Shown here: positions 8,552 to 19,644 of the stretch, piece by piece
Position numbering within the stretch: position 1 is the first letter of the stretch
How the letters are laid out: each line of letters opens with the position of its first letter
Origin: Geobacteraceae bacterium
GTDB taxonomy: Bacteria > Desulfobacterota > Desulfuromonadia > Geobacterales > Pseudopelobacteraceae
NCBI GenBank assembly: GCA_016720395.1
Contig: JADKKR010000001.1
Coordinates: 248,001-312,000 of the forward strand
Length of the DNA: 64,000 bases
Direction: 5' to 3'
The notes under the pieces: model-generated
Database searches by the model: none
Seen by the model: the letters and a program-made list of their open reading frames with translations, nothing else
What the model was told of the DNA's origin: nothing
Program-made: the position numbers and the translations under genes

Positions 8552-8651
8552 GTTCAACGTTCGTAGTTCAAAGTTCAAGGTTCAAGGTTCGTGGTTCAAG
8601 GTTCGTGGTTTGTTGTTCTAACCTTGAACCAAGAACATCGAACCACGAACC
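8552..8651. repeat. GTTCAAGGTTCGTGG palindromic repeat inside the ntrB-ntrC junction
   Basis: About 100 bases consist of iterations of TTCAAGGTTC and TTCGTGGTTC on the left half, and their inverse (AACCTTGAACC, GAACCACGAACC) on the right half, so the unit forms a long imperfect hairpin around TGTTGTTCT. Its right part lies in frame inside the 3' end of ntrB and encodes the last residues of that protein. Confidence 0.8.
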
Positions 8652-9764
8652 GCTCTTATTTATCAGCGGCAGCAGTATCGTAAATTTCGTCCCGTGGCCC
8701 TGGTCCGACTCAACCTTGATCATGCCGCGATGCTCGGCCACGATCTTGTGGCAGATGGTCAGCCCCAGGCCGGTCCCGCCTGATTTCGTACTGAAAAACG
8801 GGGTCCAGATGTTCTCCAGGTCCTCAGCCGGTATGCCGGGTCCATCGTCGGAGACCTCGATGGCTACCATCCGTGAGCGCCGCTCGTTCTGGGACATGCG
8901 ATAGTCCGACAGCACCCGGCTGGTAACGGTCAGGCGCCCTGATTCACCCATGGCATCGATGGCGTTGCGGATCAGGTTGAGCAGCAGCCTGGTCACCATC
9001 TCCTCATCGGCCAGGATGTCGGGGATGCTGGGGTCAAACTGCTTGATAAAAGAGATGTCCCGGTTGCCGACGGCCTGCCTCTGCAGCAGCAGGATATCAC
9101 CCAGCACCCTGTGCAGGTTGACCGGGCTCAGCTTCAGGCCGCGCGGGGAAGCCAGGTCGAGCAGTTCGCGGATGATGCGGTCGATGCGCTCGGTCTCGCG
9201 GATCATGACCCGCGTATACTCCCGCAGGTCGCTGTCGGCGGTCAGCTCCCGTTCCAGGAGCTGTGCCGCGCCCTTGATGCCGCCCAGTGGGTTCTTTACC
9301 TCGTGGGCCAGGCCGGCAGCCAGGGTCCCCAGGGTGGAGAGGCGGTCCGCCTGACGGACAGCCGCCTCCAGTTCGCGGATATAGGTAATGTCCTTGAGCG
9401 TCAGGATGGCACCGATGTTCTCACCGGTTGAAAGCATCAGCGGATAACAGGTTACCGCCACCGGGGTAATCCTGCCGGTATTGCGCACCACCACGTTCTC
9501 GTGATCGGAGATGGTGATGCCGGTCCGGATGGTCTTGGTGACCATCTCCAGCAGCGTCGTCTCCAACGAGAAGAGCTTCTCAAAGGTGCTTCCCAGGGCC
9601 TGACGCCTGGAAAAACCGGTAATTTCCTCAGCCGCCGGATTATACAGGGTAATCGTGCCGTCGGTACCGACAACGATGACGCCATCGCCGACACTGTCAA
9701 TGACCGTGGCAAAGTAATCGACCGGCATTCCGCCGTTATTGTCAGGTGCGTTCTTGATAATCAT
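8568..9764 (-). CDS. ntrB: NtrB-type PAS sensor histidine kinase
   Basis: This 398-residue soluble kinase has no membrane segment. A PAS domain covers about residues 15-130 (YNPAAEEITGFSR is the PAS core), followed by a HisKA domain with phospho-acceptor His154 in GLAHEVKNPLGG, and an HATPase domain with N-box NLIRNAIDAM, G1 DDGPGIP and G2 GGTGLGL. The HEVKNPLGG H-box is typical of the NtrB/HPK4 class that phosphorylates NtrC partners. The start at 9764 overlaps the dusB stop by 23 bases, and the cognate regulator follows directly. The last 25 or so residues (from about GSWFDVLGS) are encoded by a palindromic repeat and have no counterpart in a normal NtrB, so the original stop was probably lost when the repeat inserted. 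It is likely to sense nitrogen status or another cytosolic signal. Confidence 0.88.
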   Translation of the reverse strand: MIIKNAPDNNGGMPVDYFATVIDSVGDGVIVVGTDGTITLYNPAAEEITGFSRRQALGSTFEKLFSLETTLLEMVTKTIRTGITISDHENVVVRNTGRITPVAVTCYPLMLSTGENIGAILTLKDITYIRELEAAVRQADRLSTLGTLAAGLAHEVKNPLGGIKGAAQLLERELTADSDLREYTRVMIRETERIDRIIRELLDLASPRGLKLSPVNLHRVLGDILLLQRQAVGNRDISFIKQFDPSIPDILADEEMVTRLLLNLIRNAIDAMGESGRLTVTSRVLSDYRMSQNERRSRMVAIEVSDDGPGIPAEDLENIWTPFFSTKSGGTGLGLTICHKIVAEHRGMIKVESDQGHGTKFTILLPLINKSGSWFDVLGSRLEQQTTNLEPRTLNLEL

Positions 9765-10731
9765 CGGGTATGGCGGCGATCCTTTCCATCAGGGTATGCA
9801 GGTCCTGCAGATCCCGGGCTGTGTTGCAGGCGCGGCGGATATCCGCAGCACCGGCAAATCCACGGGCGTACCAGCCGACATGCTTCTTCATCTCCCGGAC
9901 CGCAATGGCCTCACCGGCCTCGCGGCAGAACAGATCCAGATGCTGTTGCATGGCCTCGACCCTTTGGAGGTTGGTCACCGGTTTAAAAGTCGCGTGCTCC
10001 GCCAGTTCGGCTACCTGCCGGAAGATCCAGGGAGCGCCGAGAGCGCCGCGGGCAATCATGACGCCATCGCAGCCGGTCTCCCGCATCATGCGCAGGCAGT
10101 CATCGGCAGTGAACAGGTCACCGCTGCCGATAACCGGGATCGAGACACATCCCTTCAGCTCCCTGAGCTGATCCCAGGCAGCCACACCTGAAAACATCTG
10201 CGAGCGGCTGCGGGGATGCAGCGTAATGGCATCACACCCCTCGGCCTCGGCAATCCTGCCGATTTCGCAGAAGGTGTCGTCGCCGCAGTGCCAGCCGGAG
10301 CGGATCTTTACTGTCAGCGGCAGGCTGGTGGCCGCACGCACCGCACGGATAATCGCCGCGATCTTACCCGGCTCCCGCAGCAATGCACTCCCGGCACCGG
10401 TGCCGACCACCTTGCGCACCGGACAGCCCATATTGATGTCCAGCAGCTCTCCGTAACCCGCGACCATGCGGGCGGCCTCGGCCAGGCTCTCGGGGGTGTC
10501 CCCGAAGAGCTGGATGCCGAGCGGCCGGTCGTCAGGCGAACTCTTCAACAGGGCCAGCGTATTGACACCTTCACGCACAAGACCGTTGACGCTGACCATC
10601 TCGGTAAAGGCCAGCGCGGCGCCTTCGCGACGGCAGAGGATACGGAACGGGAGATTGGTGATTCCAGCCAGGGGAGCCAGCACGACATTGTGCGGCAGGA
10701 CAAGATCACCTATTTTCAATGGTTTCAGCAT
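9742..10731 (-). CDS. dusB: tRNA-dihydrouridine synthase (DusB/NifR3 family)
   Basis: The 329-residue enzyme reduces specific uridines in the tRNA D-loop to dihydrouridine using FMN and NADPH. The TIM-barrel core carries the catalytic cysteine in INMGCPVRKV, the FMN-phosphate region VIGSGDLF and the N-terminal signature LAPLAGITNLPFR. The start is taken as the ATG at 10731 (MLKPLKIGDL) because it matches the family's N-terminus; the frame is open 25 codons further but that extension is unlike the family. The gene leads a dusB-ntrB-ntrC cluster, the same order as nifR3-ntrBC in alphaproteobacteria. Identification is secure; the B subclass is inferred from synteny and similarity. Confidence 0.92.
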   Translation of the reverse strand: MLKPLKIGDLVLPHNVVLAPLAGITNLPFRILCRREGAALAFTEMVSVNGLVREGVNTLALLKSSPDDRPLGIQLFGDTPESLAEAARMVAGYGELLDINMGCPVRKVVGTGAGSALLREPGKIAAIIRAVRAATSLPLTVKIRSGWHCGDDTFCEIGRIAEAEGCDAITLHPRSRSQMFSGVAAWDQLRELKGCVSIPVIGSGDLFTADDCLRMMRETGCDGVMIARGALGAPWIFRQVAELAEHATFKPVTNLQRVEAMQQHLDLFCREAGEAIAVREMKKHVGWYARGFAGAADIRRACNTARDLQDLHTLMERIAAIPDDYQERT

Positions 10732-10843
10732 GATAGGCAGTAACGACCAGCAGGGGGTGGGCAGACAGATGACAACTGGGTGCCTAAATTTTATGCATAG
10801 TAGCACAGCATTTTTTAATGGCAGGGAAAATACGATATTTTTA

Positions 10844-10872
10844 TTGCCAAGCAGGCGATTTACGGTTTTAAT
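10844..10872 (+). promoter_or_regulatory. Candidate sigma-70 promoter for the Tat gene
   Basis: TTGCCA at 10844-10849 and TTTAAT at 10867-10872 are separated by 17 bp, and the ATG follows about 40 bases later with AAGGG at the ribosome binding position. The divergent dusB gene starts 180 bases away, so the gap must hold promoters for both. Confidence 0.5.
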
Positions 10873-10910
10873 ACTTACATAGGAAAAAGGAATTCAAGAA
10901 GGGAACTACC

Positions 10911-11222
10911 ATGTTTGGAATCGGCATGCCGGAACTCATCATCATACTCGTCATTGCCCTGCTGGTGATCGGGCCGCACAAGCTGCCGGAGCTTGCCAAA
11001 TCACTCGGCAAGGGGCTGGCCGAGTTCAAGAAGGCCACTGACGATTTCCAGCGCAATATTCAGGAAGAATCCCGCAAGGCCGAGGATAAACCGGCTCCTC
11101 CGGCGGAACAGGTCGCCACGGAACAAGCGTCCGAAAAGGTCGATACAGCAGCTGCAGCTCCGGCGGCAGCTGAGACCCCGGTACACCAGCCGACGGAAAA
11201 GAAGGACCCGCCTCTGGCATAA
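10911..11222 (+). CDS. Sec-independent translocase protein TatA/TatB
   Basis: This 103-residue protein is a TatA/B-type component of the twin-arginine translocase, which exports folded proteins across the inner membrane. It has the short N-terminal membrane helix (about residues 5-20, MPELIIILVIALLVIG), the hinge with a conserved Pro in HKLPELAKSLG, and the amphipathic helix (GKGLAEFKKATDDF), followed by a charged, Ala/Pro-rich tail. The Glu8 in the membrane segment is a TatB-like trait, but the FGIGMPEL start is common to TatA too, so I do not choose between them. No tatC lies nearby. It has its own candidate promoter and a strong terminator at 11251-11277. Confidence 0.85.
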   Translation: MFGIGMPELIIILVIALLVIGPHKLPELAKSLGKGLAEFKKATDDFQRNIQEESRKAEDKPAPPAEQVATEQASEKVDTAAAAPAAAETPVHQPTEKKDPPLA

Positions 11223-11246
11223 CAACCAGCATTCCTCAATATAACG

Positions 11247-11277
11247 AAAAGAGCCGGGTCTCCCCGGCTCTTTTTTT
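11247..11277. terminator. Rho-independent terminator after tatA/B (also faces hsp20)
   Basis: A perfect stem GAGCCGGG / CCCGGCTC with a TCTC loop is followed by seven T on the plus strand and four T on the minus strand. It can serve both the Tat gene and the converging hsp20 gene. Confidence 0.9.
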
Positions 11278-11297
11278 GTTCCTCTGCCGCCTGATCT

Positions 11298-11744
11298 TTA
11301 CTTGACTGCAATATTGATCTGCTTGGGCTTGGTCTCTTCCTTTTTGGGAAGCGTGATGGTCAGCACCCCTTTATCGCAGGCCGCCTGGACCTTTTCCTGA
11401 TCGACCGTAGCCGGCAGACTGAAACTGCGCTGGAATGAGCCGAAGTAGCGCTCGATCCGGTGATAGTTCTCCTTTTTCACCTCATCCTCGTGCCGGCGCT
11501 CACCCCTCAGGGTCAGGGTATTGTCCTCGATGCGGACGTCGATATCTTTCTGGTCAACATCAGGCAGTTCAGCCTTGATAACGATGGAATCGACCGTTTC
11601 GTAGATATCGACAGCCGGCTGCCAGATGCCGTCCTTCATGTCTTCTCCGGAAACATCATGATTCCAGGATACGTTCAGGAGCTTATTCATCTGTTCCTGC
11701 ATACTGCGAAGCTCTCTCAGTGGATTGTACTTTACCAGTGCCAT
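11298..11744 (-). CDS. Small heat-shock protein, Hsp20/alpha-crystallin family
   Basis: The 148-residue protein is an ATP-independent holdase chaperone. Its alpha-crystallin domain spans about residues 40-135 (WQPAVDIYETVDSIVIKAELP to GVLTITLPKKEE), with the conserved A-X-X-X-G-V-L near the end (CDKGVLTITLPK) and a short IxI-like tail (QINIAVK) used in oligomer packing. The start is the ATG at 11744, which is preceded by AGAGGAGGACA, rather than the longer open frame to 11909. A candidate promoter overlaps the end of the upstream DUF1847 gene, so it is probably transcribed separately under heat or other stress. Confidence 0.92.
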   Translation of the reverse strand: MALVKYNPLRELRSMQEQMNKLLNVSWNHDVSGEDMKDGIWQPAVDIYETVDSIVIKAELPDVDQKDIDVRIEDNTLTLRGERRHEDEVKKENYHRIERYFGSFQRSFSLPATVDQEKVQAACDKGVLTITLPKKEETKPKQINIAVK

Positions 11745-11796
11745 GGCCGTGTCCTCCTCTTGTTCAAATGGTTCGGGAAGAATCCCTTCTACCATA

Positions 11797-11824
11797 AAAA
11801 TAATAACACATTTCCGGATGTCAA
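11797..11824 (-). promoter_or_regulatory. Candidate promoter of hsp20
   Basis: On the minus strand CTTGACA (-35 region, 11819-11824) is followed 16 bp later by TATTTT (11797-11802). The -35 overlaps the stop codon of the DUF1847 gene. The CTTGAC start also fits a heat-shock sigma-32 -35 box, but the -10 is AT-rich rather than CCCCAT-like, so a housekeeping type is favoured. Confidence 0.4.
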
Positions 11825-12561
11825 GGGGCTGCAGAAATCTCGTCTGCCGTGAGCACCGGCTGTTTCTGCAGCCGCTTGTAATAGAAGTTCTGGCCATAGA
11901 GTACGGCAATCGGGTTGTGACCGGTGACGCGGTCCTTGACGATCAGGGTTGTGACCGGCGCTTTTGAGTGTTTGTTGAAGAGCATGTCGTGACCCACGCA
12001 CAGCCCGACGATGATGTTCATGTCCGTCCCCAGGCGGTTGCAGATCTCTGCCTGGGCGATGGGGTTGCAGGCCGGTTCGAAGGTACCGGGGCGGACTTTG
12101 TCGCTCTCCTGAAGCCCCAGTTCCATTTTATCGATGCTGCCCGCCTTGCAGCAGACGCTCTGGGGCTCAAAACCCTGGGCCCGCAGGATGGAGGCCAGCC
12201 GTTCGGATTCATCCAGCAGACCGATGCAGGTGGCCATGCCGATCTTCCTGTATCCCATCAGCTTGGCGAAGGCGATCGTGTCCTCGACCCTCGTCCAGCG
12301 GGCATTGACGGCATCGCTACCCGGCACCGGCTGGTAGCAGAGCCCCTCCACCCGGGCCGCCACAAAGGCGATGCGGGCGTCCTCGCTGTCGCCGCGGTAC
12401 TCGTCGAAGCTCTCCTTGACCACGTCTTCATAATTTTCAGACGGGCAGTTGCCGGGACGGGGGGGCGCCGTGGTCGGGTCACCACTCCAGCAGTTGGTGG
12501 TCCCGCGGTTCTGCCAGACGGTGCTGCATTTGGAACAGGAAACCGGCGATTCATCGGACAT
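11821..12561 (-). CDS. DUF1847 cysteine-rich metal-binding-type protein
   Basis: This 246-residue protein matches the DUF1847 family, whose function is unknown. It is rich in cysteine: an N-terminal CSKC pair (about residues 9-12) followed by single cysteines in NCWSG and NCPSE suggests a zinc or iron site, and further cysteines occur in ATCIGLL, SVCCKAGS, PACNPIAQ, EICNRLG and LCVGHD. The latter half reads like the family's conserved MGLCVGHDMLF-type segment. It has no signal peptide and no membrane segment. The ATG follows AAAGGAGGACCCT. It lies 27 bases after ligA on the same strand and may be cotranscribed with it. A role in redox or metal chemistry is a guess from the cysteines only. Confidence 0.78.
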   Translation of the reverse strand: MSDESPVSCSKCSTVWQNRGTTNCWSGDPTTAPPRPGNCPSENYEDVVKESFDEYRGDSEDARIAFVAARVEGLCYQPVPGSDAVNARWTRVEDTIAFAKLMGYRKIGMATCIGLLDESERLASILRAQGFEPQSVCCKAGSIDKMELGLQESDKVRPGTFEPACNPIAQAEICNRLGTDMNIIVGLCVGHDMLFNKHSKAPVTTLIVKDRVTGHNPIAVLYGQNFYYKRLQKQPVLTADEISAAP

Positions 12562-12588
12562 AGGGTCCTCCTTTGGAGAAATATAAAG

Positions 12589-15500
<2,912 letters not shown>

Positions 15501-15504
<4 letters not shown>

Positions 15505-17936
15505 CATCCCGAAACCACAGACTTGAACCTGAGAAACTCCGCTGGACCTGTGATCCTGCCCTGTTCGGCTTTGAAACAACGGAAGAACTGCCCGATCTGG
15601 ATTACGCCATCGGGCAGAAACGGGCGCTGCGTTCGATCGAATTCGGCCTGGGCATGGAGGAGACCGGTTTCAACCTGTTCATCTCGGGCGAGACCGGAAC
15701 CAGCCGCACCTCCACTATCCGCAATATCCTCAAAAAGCGGGCCAGGCAGGAACCGCAGCCCAGCGACTGGGTCTACGTCAACAATTTCAAGGACAGTGAC
15801 TCGGCCGTTTCCCTTGCACTTCCGGCCGGAAAAGGGAGTGAACTGGCAACGGATATGAAGGTGCTCGTGGACGCCTTCAGGACAGACATCCCCAAAGCCC
15901 TGGAAAGCCCGGAATATGAGGCCCGCCGGGCCGAAATCCTGGAGGAGTACCAGAAGAACAACAATGAGCTGTTCCAGGCTCTGGAAAAGGAAGCTGGCAA
16001 ACACGGTTTCGCCCTGCAGCGGACAGTCTCAGGGCTGGTGATCGTCCCCCAGAAAGAGGGGCGCAACTACACCCAGGAAGAGTACGAAGCCCTTACTGAG
16101 AAAAAGCGCCAGAAACTCGACCTGACCGGGAAAAAGCTGACCGAAAAATTGAACGAGGTCTTGCGACGGGTACGTGACAACGAAAAACTGACCAAGGAGG
16201 CCCTGGCACAGGCTGATCGCGATCTCGGCCTGTCCTGCCTGGGACACCGGCTGGATCCACTCAAGGAACGATATGCCGGACTTGAAAAAGTGCTGGCCTA
16301 TCTCGATGCTGTTCAGGAGGATATCCTCAATAACCTTGAAGACTTCAAACCCCAGTCTGCCCAGCCCCAGATTCCGGGAATCAAGATGACCCGGCAGGAG
16401 CCGACCTTCGAGCGCTACGAGGTCAATGTACTGGTGGACAACAAGGAAACCGAAGGGGCGCCGGTGGTCTTCGAGTCAAACCCCACCTACAACAACCTCT
16501 TCGGCCGCATAGAACATGCCATGCAGTACGGCGGCGTCGCGGTGACCGATTTCACCATGATCCGCTCCGGCGCTCTGCACCGTGCCAATGGCGGTTACCT
16601 GGTGATCGATGCCCGCGAGGTGCTGATCAATCCTTTTGTGTGGGATGCCCTCAAGCGCTGCATCCGCACCGGTGACATCCGCATCGAGGACGTGCTGGAG
16701 CAGTACCGCTTCATGACCATGGTGACCCTCAAGCCCGAGGCGGTACCGATGCAGACCAAGATCATCATGATCGGCACGCCCTGGATTTACTATCTGCTGT
16801 TCTACATGGATCCGGACTACCGCAAGTTCTTCAAGGTAAAGGCCGAATTCGACAGCCGGCTGGCACGCACCCCCGAGATCATGAACGATTATGCCCTGTT
16901 CGTGGCTACCCACTGTCGCTGTGAAAAACTGCTGCACTTCGACCGCAGCGGTATCGCCCGCCTGCTGGAATATACCTCCCGTATGGTGGAGGATCAGAAC
17001 AAGTTCTCTTCGCAGTTCATGGAAATCGCCGACTTTATCCGCGAAGCGAGTTTCTGGGCCAACAGGGACGGGCACACCGTTGTCACGGGAGATGACGTAC
17101 TGCGCGCAGCAGGAGAGAAGGAATACCGGGTAAACCGCGTCGAAGAACGCATGCAGGAGCTCTACGAAGACGGCACGATCATGGTGGATACGGATGGCGC
17201 GGTCATCGGCCAGATCAACGGGCTGTCGGTGATCGGCCTGGGAGACCACACCTTCGGCCGGCCGGCCCGCATAACAGCCCGCGTTTACACCGGTCAGGCC
17301 GGCATGGTCAACATTGAGCGCGAGGTCAAACTCTCCGGGCCGATTCACGACAAGGGGGTCATGATCCTGACCGGCTATCTGGGCGGCACCTTTGCCGCAG
17401 AGCGGCCCCTCTCCCTGTCGGCATCCATCTGTTTTGAGCAGTCCTACGACGGGATCGAGGGGGACAGCGCCTCATCCACTGAACTGTACGCACTGCTTTC
17501 GGCCCTGTCCGGGATTCCGATCAGGCAGGGCATCGCGGTCACCGGCAGTGTCAACCAGCGCGGTATAATCCAGCCGATCGGCGGTGTCAACTTCAAGATC
17601 GAGGGTTTTTTTGCCGTCTGTAAATCTCAAGGGCTGACCGGTCATCAGGGAGTCATGATCCCCACGGCAAACGAACGCCACCTGATGCTGAACGACGAAG
17701 TCATGGAGGCGGTAACTGCCGGCAGGTTTCACATCTGGAGCGTTGAGACCATCGAACAGGGCATTGAGCTCCTGACCGGCATGAAGGCCGGCCAGCGCAA
17801 CAAACACGGTGAATTCCCCAAGAAGACCGTCTTTCACCTGGTGGATAAACGTCTGGCTGAAATGGCGGAACGGATAAAGGAACAGGAAGGGCGACACTCG
17901 CGAAAACCACGAAAAACGGTCGTCACATCTGAATAA
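15501..17936 (+). CDS. LonB-like ATP-dependent protease with degenerate Walker A
   Basis: The 811-residue protein belongs to the bacterial Lon-family group annotated as ATP-binding Lon-type proteases. The N-terminal AAA region (about 30-320) is interrupted by a coiled-coil rich in Lys/Glu (about 130-290), and the C-terminal half holds the S16 protease domain. The catalytic dyad is Ser656 (EGDSASS) and Lys699 (NFKIEGF), 43 residues apart as in E. coli Lon. The P-loop reads GETGTSRTST: the invariant lysine is replaced by Arg69 and a glycine by Ser68, so ATP hydrolysis may be weak or absent at this site. It has no membrane segment. It starts within the HD gene's stop. Substrates are unknown. The family assignment is firm; the ATPase state is inferred. 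Confidence 0.87.
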
Positions 17937-17960
17937 AAATCCAGCGGGTCGGGGTGCAGC

Positions 17961-18368
17961 ATGGGCATAGAGTGGAGAGAATCGCTTTCCATCGGGGTAG
18001 ACGAGATCGACAACCAGCACAAACAGCTGCTGTCACACTTTGACCGGCTTCTCAAGGCCTGCGAGACCGGCAGGGGAATTGATGAGTTGAGGAATCTGCT
18101 CGGTTTTCTGGACGGGTATGTTCTCCATCATTTCAGCGATGAAGAGGGTATCCAGCGACAGCACGGATATCCCGGCTACGAGGCGCATAAAAAGGAGCAT
18201 GATGCGTTTATCACCCGGCTGAAGGCCCTCAGGCAGGAGATCGGCAGAGACGGGGTTGCACTTCATCACGTTGTAGAGACCAACAACCTGCTGCTGAAGT
18301 GGCTGATACACCATATCTCTACCGTGGATGTGCAGCTGGGAAGGTTTCTAAAAAACACGGCCGCTTAG
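17961..18368 (+). CDS. Bacteriohemerythrin
   Basis: The 135-residue protein is a single-domain hemerythrin, a four-helix bundle binding O2 at a non-heme di-iron site. All seven iron ligands are present with family spacing: His20 (DNQHKQL), His57 and Glu61 (HHFSDEE), His76 and His80 (AHKKEH), His118 and Asp123 (HHISTVD). The N-terminal IEWRESLSIGVDEID is the family signature. It has no signal peptide, so it acts in the cytoplasm, probably binding or delivering O2 or protecting oxygen-sensitive enzymes in a mainly anaerobic cell. It lies 24 bases after the Lon-like gene and may be read from the same transcript; its site is GGGGTGCAGC before the ATG. Confidence 0.92.
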   Translation: MGIEWRESLSIGVDEIDNQHKQLLSHFDRLLKACETGRGIDELRNLLGFLDGYVLHHFSDEEGIQRQHGYPGYEAHKKEHDAFITRLKALRQEIGRDGVALHHVVETNNLLLKWLIHHISTVDVQLGRFLKNTAA

Positions 18369-18415
18369 GCACAAGACCGGCCCGGCCTCACACCGGAGAC
18401 CGTGCCGTGTCGGTT

Positions 18416-18595
18416 TTAGGCACAATCCTCGCGCCACAGGCACTCCTGCTGGCCGCACTGCTCGGCCTTGCCGGTTTCGAAGCAGACCTCGTTGCCTTCC
18501 GCCAGCTGAATGGCACGCACCAGATCCGCCTTCTTCATTTTACCCACCTTGATGTTATGCTGTTTTGCAATTTCTTTGATTTCATCCAGTTTCAT
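18416..18595 (-). CDS. Small SAP-domain-like protein with four cysteines
   Basis: This 59-residue gene starts at ATG 18595 behind GGAGAGAGAG and stops at TAA 18416-18418. The first 33 residues (MKLDEIKEIAKQHNIKVGK, then MKKADLVRAIQLAE) form the helix-extended loop-helix pattern of SAP/Rho-N-type nucleic-acid binding modules. The remaining tail carries four cysteines, Cys38, Cys47, Cys52 and Cys58 (C-X8-C-X4-C-X5-C), enough for a zinc or Fe-S site. I recall similar short proteins in Geobacter genomes, but this is memory rather than a search. It converges with hemerythrin and has no obvious partner. The reading frame, ribosome binding site and even domain pattern support a real gene. Function unknown; nucleic-acid binding is inferred. 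Confidence 0.78.
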   Translation of the reverse strand: MKLDEIKEIAKQHNIKVGKMKKADLVRAIQLAEGNEVCFETGKAEQCGQQECLWREDCA

Positions 18596-18690
18596 AGTGC
18601 TCTCTCTCCATACTCCGTGATTGTTTGCCGTTACGACGAATAACTATAGCGCACTATTTTAAAATTTCCAGTTGCGCGCAGTTTTTTCAC

Positions 18691-18720
18691 AAAAAAAGGC
18701 AGGCCATGCGGCCTGCCTTT
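18691..18720 (-). terminator. Rho-independent terminator of purC
   Basis: GGCAGGCC and GGCCTGCC form an 8-bp perfect stem with a 4-base loop; seven A on the plus strand give a U-run on the minus-strand transcript. It lies 24 bases after the purC stop. Confidence 0.88.
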
Positions 18721-18743
18721 CCTCATGGCTGTATTCCGATCCG

Positions 18744-19634
18744 TTAGACGCTGATCCCGGCGATACGCTGCAGCGCTTCGCGATATTTTGCGGCGGTCTT
18801 CTCGACGATCTCCGGCGGCAGCGGAGGAGCCGGGGCGCTCTTGCCCCAATCGAGGGTTTCCAGATAATCACGCAGGAACTGCTTGTCGAAGCTGGGCTGC
18901 GCCCCGCCCGGCTTGTACTGGTCCTGGGGCCAGAACCTGCTGGAATCGGGGGTCATGCACTCGTCAATGATGATCAGCTTGCCTTCGAACACACCGAATT
19001 CAAATTTGGTGTCGGCGATTATGATTCCTTTTTCAGCTGCCAGGTCACGGGCCCGGGCGTAGATTTTCAGGGTATAGTCGCGGGCCTGCTCGGCCAGCTC
19101 GCGACCGCAGACCGTCACCATTTCCTCGAAGGAGATGTTCTCGTCGTGGGTGCCCAGCTCGGCCTTGGTCGACGGGGTGAAGATCGGCTCGGGCAGGCGG
19201 TCGGACTCTTTCAGGCCCACCGGGAGCTTGATGCCGCAGATAGAGCCGGTGGCCTTGTAATCCTTCCAGCCCGAACCGGAGACATATCCGCGGACAATGC
19301 ACTCGGCTGCCAGCGGTTTGGCCTTCCTGACCCACATGGAGCGGCCTTTCAGTATGTCGGCATAGGGCTGGCAGGCGGCCGGATAGTCGGCCACATCGGT
19401 CGAGATGATGTGATTCGGCACGATATCCTCCATCAGGCGGAACCAGTAGATGGATATCTGGGTCAGAACATAACCCTTGTCCGGGATCGGCTCGTTCATG
19501 ATGACGTCAAATGCGGACATCCGGTCGGATGTGACCATCAGGAGGGTATCTCCCAGATCATAGATATCGCGGACCTTGCCGCGGGCGATCAGGTTAAGTC
19601 CGGGAAAATCAGTCTGCATGACAAGCTGAGACAT
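18744..19634 (-). CDS. purC: Phosphoribosylaminoimidazole-succinocarboxamide synthase
   Basis: PurC joins aspartate to CAIR with ATP to make SAICAR in purine synthesis. The 296-residue protein has the SAICAR synthetase signatures [15 protein letters not shown] near the N-terminus, [14 protein letters not shown] (about 120-135) and [11 protein letters not shown] with the following [13 protein letters not shown]. The family's longer eukaryote-like form (about 300 residues) fits, rather than the 240-residue E. coli type. The start is the ATG at 19634, preceded by AGGAGGTCGACC, not the longer open frame to 19664. It follows ppiD by 10 bases on the same strand and ends at a strong terminator, so ppiD-purC may be one transcript. 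Confidence 0.95.
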   Translation of the reverse strand: MSQLVMQTDFPGLNLIARGKVRDIYDLGDTLLMVTSDRMSAFDVIMNEPIPDKGYVLTQISIYWFRLMEDIVPNHIISTDVADYPAACQPYADILKGRSMWVRKAKPLAAECIVRGYVSGSGWKDYKATGSICGIKLPVGLKESDRLPEPIFTPSTKAELGTHDENISFEEMVTVCGRELAEQARDYTLKIYARARDLAAEKGIIIADTKFEFGVFEGKLIIIDECMTPDSSRFWPQDQYKPGGAQPSFDKQFLRDYLETLDWGKSAPAPPLPPEIVEKTAAKYREALQRIAGISV

Positions 19635-19644
19635 GGTCGACCTC

